From positions 1-43,027 of the forward strand of contig CAIYYX010000180.1 of assembly GCA_903930535.1 (NCBI GenBank): a DNA stretch of 43,027 nt. The letters run 5' to 3'. The DNA is from an uncultured Sterolibacterium sp. (GTDB lineage: Bacteria; Pseudomonadota; Gammaproteobacteria; Burkholderiales; Rhodocyclaceae). Of this stretch, positions 1 to 6,371 are shown in pieces. Numbering within the stretch: position 1 is the first letter of the stretch; every line of letters begins with the position of its first letter. The notes under the pieces were generated by a model. That model had not been told where the DNA came from. It searched no databases and saw only the letters and a list, made by a program, of their open reading frames with translations. The position numbers and the translations under genes were made by a program.

Positions 1-141
1 ACGATAATTTGCCTCAGACAGAACGACCACCGCCGCCCGACCTCTCCGCGTAACGTGTTGTGGCTCACCCTGCAAGGCCGCCTCGACGACCTGACTGAAC
101 TGAGTTTTTGCGTCCTGCAACCGCCACTGCGATCCATGCAT
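1..141 (-). CDS. Phd/YefM-type antitoxin, N-terminal part (runs off the left edge)
   Basis: The first 47 codons read MHGSQWRLQDAKTQFSQVVE and continue with a basic stretch and a VVVLSEANY-like segment. This is the usual N-terminal pattern of the Phd/YefM (prevent-host-death) antitoxin family: a short strand, then a helix with the DAK..FS motif, then a strand ending in vvlS...y. The family neutralises a Doc, RelE/YoeB or PIN-type toxin and represses its own operon. The start at 141 is supported by AGGAG seven bases upstream, and a consensus promoter lies just beyond it. The C-terminal toxin-binding part and the toxin gene would lie left of the window, so the toxin type is unknown. Confidence 0.8.
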   Translation of the reverse strand, partial: MHGSQWRLQDAKTQFSQVVEAALQGEPQHVTRRGRAAVVVLSEANYR

Positions 142-179
142 GATCGGCTCCTAGCCTACTGAAAATTTACACTGGTCAG

Positions 180-208
180 ATTATCTGGTCTGTTAGCCTG
201 ATAGTCAA
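180..208 (-). promoter_or_regulatory. Sigma-70 promoter and probable autoregulatory operator of the Phd-type antitoxin gene
   Basis: On the minus strand TTGACT (208-203) is followed after exactly 17 bases by GATAAT (185-180), a near-consensus promoter about 40 bases before the antitoxin start. The -10 box sits in a small palindrome, AGAT-A-ATCT, flanked by two copies of a GACCAG-like half site. Phd-type antitoxins bind palindromes at their own promoters, so autorepression here is an inference from the family. Confidence 0.7.
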
Positions 209-322
209 GTTCGATCCCGGAAAAACGTAAAAGTCTTCAAGATCATTGTTTCATAGGGGTATACGGGTGACAGGCGGGATAGCATGAGACCCGGTGAAAT
301 CACCTCTTCGGGTGGCCCAGTC
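209..322. other. Intergenic stretch between the antitoxin promoter and rng
   Basis: No coding frame of interest is visible. A weak stem can be drawn from GGTG-AAAT-CACC near 293-304, just beyond the rng stop. It lacks a T-tract, so I do not call it a terminator. Confidence 0.4.
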
Positions 323-1777
323 CTACATCAGGACAATGTCGTACTGCTCCTGACTGTAGCCTGATTCGGCCTGGACAGAGATGCTCTTGCCGATGAAGTC
401 GGAGAGCATGGCCAGGGCCTGGGATTCCTCGTCGAGGAACAGGTCGGTCACGGCCTGGGCCGCCAGCACGCGGTATTCCCGGGCATCAAACTGGCGCGCC
501 TCGCGCAGCAGCTCGCGCAGTATCTCGTAGCAGATGGTGCGCGCGGTCTTCACTTCGCCGCGGCCACTGCAGGTTGGGCAGGGCTCGCACAGGACATGGG
601 CGAGCGACTCGCGGGTGCGCTTGCGGGTCATCTCCACCAGCCCGAGCGCGGTGAAGCCATTCACGGAAATCCGCGTATGGTCTCGCGCCAGCGCCTTGTT
701 GAGTTCCGAGAGGACAGCACCCTGGTGTTCCTCGTTCTCCATGTCGATGAAGTCGACGATGATGATGCCGCCGAGATTGCGCAGGCGCAGCTGGCGGGCG
801 ATGGTCTGCGCGGCTTCGAGGTTGGTCTTGAAAATGGTGTCGTCGAAGCTCTTCAGGCCGACGAAGCCGCCGGTATTGACGTCTATGGTGGTCATCGCCT
901 CGGTCTGGTCGATGATCAGATAGCCTCCAGACTTCAGCTCGACGCGGCGGCCCAGCGCCTTCTGGATCTCTTCCTCGACGCCATGGAGATCGAACAGCGG
1001 CCGCTCGCCGGTGTAGTGTTGGAGAAGAGCCGCCACCTGGGGCATGAATTCCTGGGCGAAGCCCGAGAGTTTCTGGAAGTTTTCCCGCGAGTCTATCAAC
1101 ACCCTCGTTGTCTCCGGCGTGACCAGGTCGCGCAGCAAGCGTTGCGCCAGACTCAGATCGTGATGCAGCAGCTCCGGCGGTCTGGCGTTCTTGCTGCGGT
1201 TCTTGATCTCGGCCCAGAGCCGGCGCAAATAGCCGATGTCGGCGCAAAGTTCGTCGTTGCTGGCGCGCTCGGCCATGGTCCGGACGATGAAACCGCCCGG
1301 CTCGTCGGCAGGCACCAGGCTCAGGATTTTTTCACGCAGCTGCTCGCGCGCGCTTTCCCCCTCGATGCGCTGCGAAATGCCGATATGGTGCTCCTGCGGC
1401 AGATAGACGAGCAATCTCCCGGCGATGGAAATCTGTGTGGATAGCCGCGCACCCTTGGTGCCCAGCGGGTCCTTCTGAACCTGTACCAGCAGGTTTTGTC
1501 CTTCGCTGAGGATCTTCTCGATCGGCCTCACGGCATCGGCGCCATGCCTCTCTTCCCAGATGTCTGCGACATGGAGAAAGGCGGTGCGTTCCAGACCGAT
1601 GTCGATGAAGGCCGACTGCATCCCCGGCAGGACGCGCACGACGCGGCCGAGGTAGATGTTGCTGACGATGCCCCGGCTGGCCGTGCGCTCGATGTGCAGT
1701 TCCTGCACCACGCCCTGTTGCAGCAGGGCGACGCGCGTCTCCTGCGGCGAGAAGTTGATCAGGAATTCTTCGCTCAT
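323..1777 (-). CDS. rng: Ribonuclease G
   Basis: A 484-residue endoribonuclease of the RNase E/G family, which matures the 5' end of 16S rRNA and turns over some mRNAs in the cytoplasm. An S1 RNA-binding domain occupies about residues 35-120. The catalytic DNase I-like part carries TTIDVNTGGF with Asp299 and VDFIDM with Asp342 and Asp345, the expected metal-binding acidic residues. A CPTCSGRG zinc-link lies near residue 408. The length matches E. coli RNase G (489), and the long C-terminal scaffold of RNase E is absent. The open frame continues 68 codons upstream through maf. I start at MSEEF because homology begins there. It lies 22 bases after maf as last gene of the run. Confidence 0.96.
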   Translation of the reverse strand: MSEEFLINFSPQETRVALLQQGVVQELHIERTASRGIVSNIYLGRVVRVLPGMQSAFIDIGLERTAFLHVADIWEERHGADAVRPIEKILSEGQNLLVQVQKDPLGTKGARLSTQISIAGRLLVYLPQEHHIGISQRIEGESAREQLREKILSLVPADEPGGFIVRTMAERASNDELCADIGYLRRLWAEIKNRSKNARPPELLHHDLSLAQRLLRDLVTPETTRVLIDSRENFQKLSGFAQEFMPQVAALLQHYTGERPLFDLHGVEEEIQKALGRRVELKSGGYLIIDQTEAMTTIDVNTGGFVGLKSFDDTIFKTNLEAAQTIARQLRLRNLGGIIIVDFIDMENEEHQGAVLSELNKALARDHTRISVNGFTALGLVEMTRKRTRESLAHVLCEPCPTCSGRGEVKTARTICYEILRELLREARQFDAREYRVLAAQAVTDLFLDEESQALAMLSDFIGKSISVQAESGYSQEQYDIVLM

Positions 1778-1799
1778 GGCATCGTTGTGAACCCGTGGT

Positions 1800-2414
1800 T
1801 CATAAAGGATAACCGAAGGAGCGCAGCAAGAGCGCGGTCTCGCACAAGGGCAGGCCGGCAATGCCCGAGTGGGAACCGCGGATTTCCTCAATGAACATCG
1901 CGGCGCGGCCCTGGATGCCATAGGCGCCGGCCTTGTCGAGCGGCTCGCCGGATTGGGCGTAGCGGCGGATCTCCGCGTCATCGAGGCTGCGAAAGTGCAC
2001 CGTGCTGACGCTCAGCACATGCTCGAGACGATCTCCCGCGGTTATCGCCACGGCGGTCAACACTTTATGGCTGCGGCCGGACAGGCGCGTGAGTATTGCC
2101 ACTGCGTCGGCTTCGTCGCACGGTTTGCCAATGATCTCCCCGTCCATGTCCAGCGTGGTGTCGGCTGCGAGCACCGGGTGCGGCGGCAGCTGGCGCAGCT
2201 TGAGCAGTTCTGCGCCATGCGCAGCCTTGATTCGGGCGACGCGCACCACATAGTCTTGCGGCGCCTCACCCGGGAGCATGTCTTCGCTCACCGCAGAGTC
2301 TTCGCGCGGCACGCTGCGGAAGAGCAGGAGATCAAAGCCGACCCCGATCTGGCTCAGAAGATCGCGCCGGCGCGGACTGCTCGAGGCGAGATAGATGCGC
2401 GGTTTTATGTTCAT
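1800..2414 (-). CDS. maf: Maf-family nucleoside triphosphate pyrophosphatase
   Basis: A 204-residue Maf/YhdE/YceF-type house-cleaning enzyme that hydrolyses non-canonical or excess nucleoside triphosphates to the monophosphate and pyrophosphate. The N-terminal motif [12 protein letters not shown] (substrate and phosphate loop) and [16 protein letters not shown] (metal site) are both present. ATG at 2414 overlaps the rlmH stop by four bases (ATGA), indicating translational coupling, and the long upstream extension of the frame is only rlmH read in another frame. Whether it prefers dTTP/UTP or modified pyrimidines cannot be told from sequence alone. Confidence 0.94.
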   Translation of the reverse strand: MNIKPRIYLASSSPRRRDLLSQIGVGFDLLLFRSVPREDSAVSEDMLPGEAPQDYVVRVARIKAAHGAELLKLRQLPPHPVLAADTTLDMDGEIIGKPCDEADAVAILTRLSGRSHKVLTAVAITAGDRLEHVLSVSTVHFRSLDDAEIRRYAQSGEPLDKAGAYGIQGRAAMFIEEIRGSHSGIAGLPLCETALLLRSFGYPL

Positions 2415-2881
2415 TCCCGGTGATAGGGATGACCCTTGAGCAGGCTTGCCGAGCGGTACAGTGCTTCCGCCAGCAGCACTCGCACCAGGGCATGGGGCAG
2501 CGTCAGGCTGGACAGGCGCAGCGTCTCTGCAGCCTCCTGTTTCAGTTTGGGATCGAGGCCATCGGGCCCGCCGATGATGAACGCCACGTCCGAGCCGCCG
2601 GCGAGCCATTTTTCCAGGCGTTCGGACAGCCCGCGGGTGGTGAGGTCGGCCCCATGCTCGTCGAGCGCCACCAGCCTGGCACGCGTTGGCAGTGCGGCCC
2701 GCAGGCGTGCCGCTTCCGCGGCGAGCAGGACCGGCGTCGGCTTGCCCGAGGCCCGCGGCTCGGTCTTGACTTCGACGAGCTCCAGAGGCATTTCACGCGG
2801 CATGCGCTGGGCGAAGCCGCTGTAGGCATCAAGGACCCAGCCGGGCATGCGCGTGCCGACGGCAGCGATGACCAGCTTCAT
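2411..2881 (-). CDS. rlmH: 23S rRNA (pseudouridine-1915-N3)-methyltransferase RlmH
   Basis: A 156-residue SPOUT methyltransferase that N3-methylates pseudouridine 1915 in helix 69 of 23S rRNA, using S-adenosylmethionine on assembled ribosomes. It starts [13 protein letters not shown] and carries [11 protein letters not shown] and the knot region [20 protein letters not shown], ending in GHPYHRE as in E. coli RlmH (155 residues). The start codon shares one base with the rsfS stop (TAATG), and the stop overlaps the maf start. The rsfS-rlmH pairing is also found in E. coli. Confidence 0.96.
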   Translation of the reverse strand: MKLVIAAVGTRMPGWVLDAYSGFAQRMPREMPLELVEVKTEPRASGKPTPVLLAAEAARLRAALPTRARLVALDEHGADLTTRGLSERLEKWLAGGSDVAFIIGGPDGLDPKLKQEAAETLRLSSLTLPHALVRVLLAEALYRSASLLKGHPYHRE

Positions 2882-3444
2882 TACGAGCTGCCGTCGTCCT
2901 TTTTCGCGGCGACGCGCCGCCGCCGCGGCGCGGGGGCTCCAAGGCGGGGACCGACAACGGCCTGCGAGCGCAGCGAGCTTTCGTCACCCCCGTCCTTGGC
3001 AAGGGGGGTGGGGGGAAGCCCCCGCCGCCGGGCCGCCCCAAGGCGGGGGCCGCCAACCGTCTGCGAGCGCAGCGAGCCCTCGCCACCCCCTTCCTTGGGA
3101 AGGGGGTTGGGGGGAAGGCTCTTCTTCCCCTGCCACAGTTCTTCGAGGTTGTAATAGCTCCTCACACTGGGCTGCATGACATGGACGACGATGGTGCCGA
3201 GGTCGACCAGCACCCATTCGCCTGTTTCCTCGCCCTCTATGCTCAACACTTCGCCGCCGGCCTCCTTGACCTTGTCATGGACATTGCGCGCCAGCGACTT
3301 GACCTGTCGGGTCGAGTCGGCGCTGGCGACGATGATGCGGTCGAAGAGCGAGGTGAGTTTGCTGGTGTTGATGACTTCGATGTCGCGCGCCTTGATGTCT
3401 TCGAGTGCGGTGACGGCGATTTTTTGCAGCTTGCGTAGGTCCAT
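2881..3444 (-). CDS. rsfS: Ribosomal silencing factor RsfS with an unusual repeat-derived C-terminal extension
   Basis: Residues 1-107 are a standard RsfS (Iojap/DUF143) domain, which binds ribosomal protein L14 and blocks subunit joining during starvation. The fold is recognisable from [10 protein letters not shown], the [10 protein letters not shown] stretch, GEWVLVDLG and the terminal YYNLEELW. E. coli RsfS ends about there (105 residues). Here 80 further residues follow: two 33-residue near-copies (110-142 and 143-175), each with LPP.PL.K-type and SLRSQ-V-GPRLG motifs, then a lysine/arginine tail. The DNA under them is a tandem 99-bp repeat also found near btuD. The frame is kept through both copies. 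The extension is probably a neutral insertion, but it could alter ribosome contacts. Confidence 0.93.
   Translation of the reverse strand: MDLRKLQKIAVTALEDIKARDIEVINTSKLTSLFDRIIVASADSTRQVKSLARNVHDKVKEAGGEVLSIEGEETGEWVLVDLGTIVVHVMQPSVRSYYNLEELWQGKKSLPPNPLPKEGGGEGSLRSQTVGGPRLGAARRRGLPPTPLAKDGGDESSLRSQAVVGPRLGAPAPRRRRVAAKKDDGSS
2920..3018. repeat. Dispersed 99-bp repeat, copy 1 (inside rsfS)
   Basis: This is one of two adjacent 99-bp units that align without gaps at roughly three quarters identity. The shared core is a CCAAGGCGGGG start, a CTGCGAGCGCAGCGAG middle containing the palindrome CTGCGAGCGCAG, and a C-rich/G-rich arm pair around CCTTGG. A third, longer relative lies at 29941-30046. Confidence 0.85.
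3019..3117. repeat. Dispersed 99-bp repeat, copy 2 (inside rsfS)
   Basis: The second tandem unit abuts copy 1 with an exact 99-base period (33 codons), so both are read in the same frame. Its end holds a strong hairpin, CCCCTTCC-TTGG-GAAGGGG-like. It shares the leading CCGCCGGGCCGC with the btuC-btuD copy, which marks the unit boundary. Confidence 0.85.
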
Positions 3445-3455
3445 ATGGGGTCAGT

Positions 3456-4139
3456 CTAGTGCCCGGTAGCGGGGTTTTGGTAAAGCCGGTGCTCGGCAAT
3501 ATAGTCGAGAACCGTATCGGGGAGCAAATAGCGGGCGCTGTCATCTGCAGCCAGAGCGTTGCGGATCGCCGTGCCCGAGATGGCCAGCGAGGTGATGGGG
3601 AAGGCCACAATCCTGCCTGCGGGCGCCTTCCCCAGATCCTTTGCATCGCTTGAGACACGTGCCCTGAATTCGTTCTGCAGGGCCGGTGGCAAGGCTTCCG
3701 GCTCGAGCGCGTAGCCTGGACGGGTCGCCACCGCCAGGTGGGCCAGAGAGAACAGTTCCTGCCAGCAGTGCCAGGTCGGCAGGCCGACAAAGGCGTCTGC
3801 GCCGAGCAGCAGGACCAGCGGTTTTTCCGCACCATGGAGGTTGCGCAGCCTTGAGAGCGTGGTCACGGAGTAGCTCTTCGCCTCGCTCAATGTTTCGCCA
3901 TCGTCCAGGGTGAAGCCCGGATTGCCGGCGATCGCCAGGCGCACCATTTCCAGACGGTGCCTGGCGCTCGCGCCAGGGGTGCTCCGGTGCGGTGGCTGCC
4001 CCGCCGGTATCCAGGTCACCTTTTCCAGGCCGAGAGCGGTCTTCGCCTCCTCGGCCAGGCGCAGGTGGCCGAAATGGACCGGGTCGAAGGTGCCGCCCAG
4101 GAGTCCCAGCGGGCTTGCGAATTTTTCAACTTGCGCCAT
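3456..4139 (-). CDS. nadD: Nicotinate-nucleotide adenylyltransferase
   Basis: The enzyme adenylates nicotinate mononucleotide with ATP to give deamido-NAD, a core step of NAD synthesis. The nucleotidyltransferase signature GGTFDPVHFGHL lies within the first 30 residues, and ISGTAIRNAL near the C-terminus is the second ATP-binding motif. I start at MAQVEKF (4139), which gives 227 residues and a 14-base overlap with the upstream membrane-protein gene. An in-frame ATG at 4160 would add seven residues; neither has a clear ribosome-binding site. Its place next to rsfS (11-base gap) is common in bacteria. Confidence 0.94.
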   Translation of the reverse strand: MAQVEKFASPLGLLGGTFDPVHFGHLRLAEEAKTALGLEKVTWIPAGQPPHRSTPGASARHRLEMVRLAIAGNPGFTLDDGETLSEAKSYSVTTLSRLRNLHGAEKPLVLLLGADAFVGLPTWHCWQELFSLAHLAVATRPGYALEPEALPPALQNEFRARVSSDAKDLGKAPAGRIVAFPITSLAISGTAIRNALAADDSARYLLPDTVLDYIAEHRLYQNPATGH

Positions 4140-4887
4140 CTGGGGCTTGTATGAATACATCGCGATAACTGAGATAGGCGCTGGTCATCAGCACCGGTGC
4201 GAAAACCAGGAACAGAAGGGTGTACAGCGCTACTGCGAGGACCTCTACCAGGGTCTTGGAGATCATGCTGGCGATGAACAGGATCAGGGCAGGCAAAAGC
4301 GCCCCGACCAGCATGACGGCCAGACCGTAGACGAGGAAGGCGCGCCAGTTGCGCCAGGCGGCAACGAAGCTGAAGAACAGCGATTTGGCCGCCGTCAGGC
4401 CTTCCCACGTCGTGAGCAGAGGGGCGAACCAGAAAGCCAGAAGAAGCGGCGAGTAGAGCGCCATCAGGCTTAGCAGTTGAATCAACTGCGCGGTCTCGTC
4501 GCCGCTTCCCGGCGATACCGAGGATTTGCCGCCGGCAAGCAGGAAATTCAGGGCGAGCACCGCCAGCGTCCCGGCAAGGTGGAGAAACCCTAAGCGCAGC
4601 AAGGCGCCGCGATGCTCTGCGAGACCTTCGATGAGGGCGGCGGCGGGAAACCCTTTCGAGTTGCCAAGATCGAGGGCGCGAAAGCCGTTGGCAAGCAGCA
4701 CCGTCAAGGCCGGCAAGATGAGCGGCAGGATAAACTGGCCGACCGGTTGGAGCATGCCAAAGGCGAACACTATCAGCATGTAACCCAGCGTCAGCGTGGT
4801 CAACAGGGGCGGATTGCGGCGGTAGAGTTTGAACCCTGCGGCAAGCCAGAAGGCGCCACGCACTGCGGGAAGTCTTTGCGCTTGCAT
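4126..4887 (-). CDS. BPSS1780-type multi-pass membrane protein
   Basis: A 253-residue inner-membrane protein with about six hydrophobic segments (near residues 30-50, 55-70, 95-120, 140-160, 185-210 and 215-240). The N-terminal VRGAFWLAAGFKLYRRNP stretch is characteristic of a betaproteobacterial family known by the locus name BPSS1780; its function is unknown. It is co-directional with nadD and overlaps it. Start ATG at 4887 follows the DUF4870 stop by nine bases. Confidence 0.75.
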   Translation of the reverse strand: MQAQRLPAVRGAFWLAAGFKLYRRNPPLLTTLTLGYMLIVFAFGMLQPVGQFILPLILPALTVLLANGFRALDLGNSKGFPAAALIEGLAEHRGALLRLGFLHLAGTLAVLALNFLLAGGKSSVSPGSGDETAQLIQLLSLMALYSPLLLAFWFAPLLTTWEGLTAAKSLFFSFVAAWRNWRAFLVYGLAVMLVGALLPALILFIASMISKTLVEVLAVALYTLLFLVFAPVLMTSAYLSYRDVFIQAPDGAS

Positions 4888-4896
4888 GGTGCGGCG

Positions 4897-5250
4897 TCAG
4901 AGCGGTATGGGTTTGCGGTCGTTGAGGTTGAGCCAGCCCTTGGCGATGCGGTAGATGATCCAGACCGTATCGGCGAAGAGAATCACCCAGCCGATCAGGA
5001 CGATCATCAGCAATCCACCGAGCGCACCCCAAAGCAGCGCGAACCAGAAGGTGCGGATTTGCCAGCGGAAGTGCGATTCGAGCCAGGTACCGCGCGCTTC
5101 GTCGCGCTTGATATAGGCGAGAACAATGGCGACGATGGCCGTTATGCCGGAAATGAAGAACGCAGCCTGCAAAATATAGCCTGCCAGGACGATGTTCCGC
5201 AGCGATTGCTCGCGTGACTCCGCTTCAGGCGTGGGGAGGGTATCCGGCAC
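4897..5250 (-). CDS. DUF4870-like small membrane protein
   Basis: A 117-residue protein with three predicted transmembrane segments (about 20-45, 65-90 and 90-105) and a YILQAAFFISGITAIVAIVL first helix. The W..SHFRWQIRTFW motif between helices is typical of DUF4870/TIM44-related small membrane proteins of unknown role. It is three bases from the preceding exported-protein gene and nine from the next, so it very likely shares a transcript with both. Confidence 0.75.
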   Translation of the reverse strand: MPDTLPTPEAESREQSLRNIVLAGYILQAAFFISGITAIVAIVLAYIKRDEARGTWLESHFRWQIRTFWFALLWGALGGLLMIVLIGWVILFADTVWIIYRIAKGWLNLNDRKPIPL

Positions 5251-5253
5251 TGC

Positions 5254-5586
5254 CTAGAACGAGTGGATGACCCACATCGGCACGCGCAGGCCAAAATCGA
5301 GCGGCTCCTGGCGGCTCATGCGGCCGTCACCCTTTTCGTCGATGAGATAGTAGGGAACGCCGTGCGGTGGCGTCACCTTGAGCATATAGAGCTTTCCGTT
5401 CATGCGGAACTCTTCGACACGGTCCTCGCCGCGACGGGTGATGGTCACCTGCGGCTCCAGCGCCGGATCGGGCTGGAATCCGGGCGGCGGTGGCGGCGGT
5501 TCGGGTATCGACTGCAATCCCTGCGGCGCCTGCTGGGCGGCGGCGGATACGGCAAGCAGGGCGAGGAGCAACAGGAGGCGGCGCAT
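5254..5586 (-). CDS. DUF2782-family exported protein
   Basis: A 110-residue protein with a clear Sec signal peptide (MRRLLLLLALLAVSAAAQQ, cleavage near residue 18), a proline run, then a small beta-rich domain with VTITRRGEDRVEEFRMNG and KVTPPHGVPYYLID. This matches the DUF2782 family of proteobacteria, often found near polA. Its function is unknown; it probably acts in the periplasm. Confidence 0.8.
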   Translation of the reverse strand: MRRLLLLLALLAVSAAAQQAPQGLQSIPEPPPPPPGFQPDPALEPQVTITRRGEDRVEEFRMNGKLYMLKVTPPHGVPYYLIDEKGDGRMSRQEPLDFGLRVPMWVIHSF

Positions 5587-5619
5587 GATGGTGTCCTTTG
5601 GTCGAGTGAGAGGATTCTA

Positions 5620-6354
5620 TCAAAGGTTGAGCAGCAGCTCGTGTTCTTCCGGCAACCGTTCGAATCCTCGTGTCTCGTAGTGCTTGAATATCGCCGCGAC
5701 GATATCCTGCGGTTCATCTATGACCTGGATGAGTTCAAGGTCCTCCGGGCTAATCATGCCTTCGGCCACCAACTGCGTGCGAAACCAGTCCAGCATCCCT
5801 GCCCAGAAGCGGCTGCCGACCAGAATCAGCGGAATGCGCGGCGACTTCCCGGTCTGGATCAGCGTCAGCGCCTCCAGCACCTCGTCGAGCGTACCGAATC
5901 CACCCGGCAGAACGACATAGGCAGTGGCAAAGCGGACAAACATGTATTTGCGCACGAAGAAATGGCGGAAGCTCTGCGACACGTCCTGATAGGGATTGCC
6001 TTTCTGCTCCATGGGCAACTGGATGTTGAGGCCGACACTGGGACTCTTGCCGGCAAAGGCGCCCTTGTTGGCGGCTTCCATGACCCCCGGGCCGCCGCCC
6101 GAGATGACGCCGAAGCCGGCATCCGAGAGCAGCCGCGCTATCGTCTCGGTCAACAGGTAGTACTCTGAATCCCTTGCTGTCCGGGCGCTGCCGAAGATGG
6201 TGACGGCCGGACGAATGGCGTTTAAGCGGTCGGTCGCTTCGACGAATTCTGACATAATGCCGAGAATGCGCCACGCCTCACGCGCCGTGCCCGCAGCTCC
6301 TTGTGCGGTGGACGACTGTGGTCCGGTGATTTTCGGCAGCTTATCCTTGTTCAT
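5620..6354 (-). CDS. LOG-family (TIGR00730) Rossmann-fold protein, possible cytokinin riboside 5'-monophosphate phosphoribohydrolase
   Basis: A 244-residue lysine-decarboxylase-like/LOG protein. The nucleotide-binding GGGPGVMEAANKGA and the diagnostic PGGFGTLDEVLEALT motif are both present. Family members cleave the N-glycosidic bond of nucleoside monophosphates, including cytokinin nucleotides; some act on AMP (PpnN-like). The N-terminal 40 residues (TAREAWRILGIMSEFVEATD) are typical of the longer betaproteobacterial form, so I keep ATG at 6354. It is divergent from polA with only 17 bases between start codons, so their promoters must lie partly inside one another's 5' regions. Confidence 0.85.
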   Translation of the reverse strand: MNKDKLPKITGPQSSTAQGAAGTAREAWRILGIMSEFVEATDRLNAIRPAVTIFGSARTARDSEYYLLTETIARLLSDAGFGVISGGGPGVMEAANKGAFAGKSPSVGLNIQLPMEQKGNPYQDVSQSFRHFFVRKYMFVRFATAYVVLPGGFGTLDEVLEALTLIQTGKSPRIPLILVGSRFWAGMLDWFRTQLVAEGMISPEDLELIQVIDEPQDIVAAIFKHYETRGFERLPEEHELLLNL

Positions 6355-6371
6355 CTTCCACTCCCGCCCTC

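Noticed and set aside
290..325. Intrinsic terminator of rng
   Set aside because: The stem is short and interrupted, and no T-run follows on the minus strand.
2829..3086. Independent small genes on the repeat units in rsfS
   Set aside because: The frames exist on both strands only because the repeat is G/C-rich and nearly palindromic; none has a start signal.
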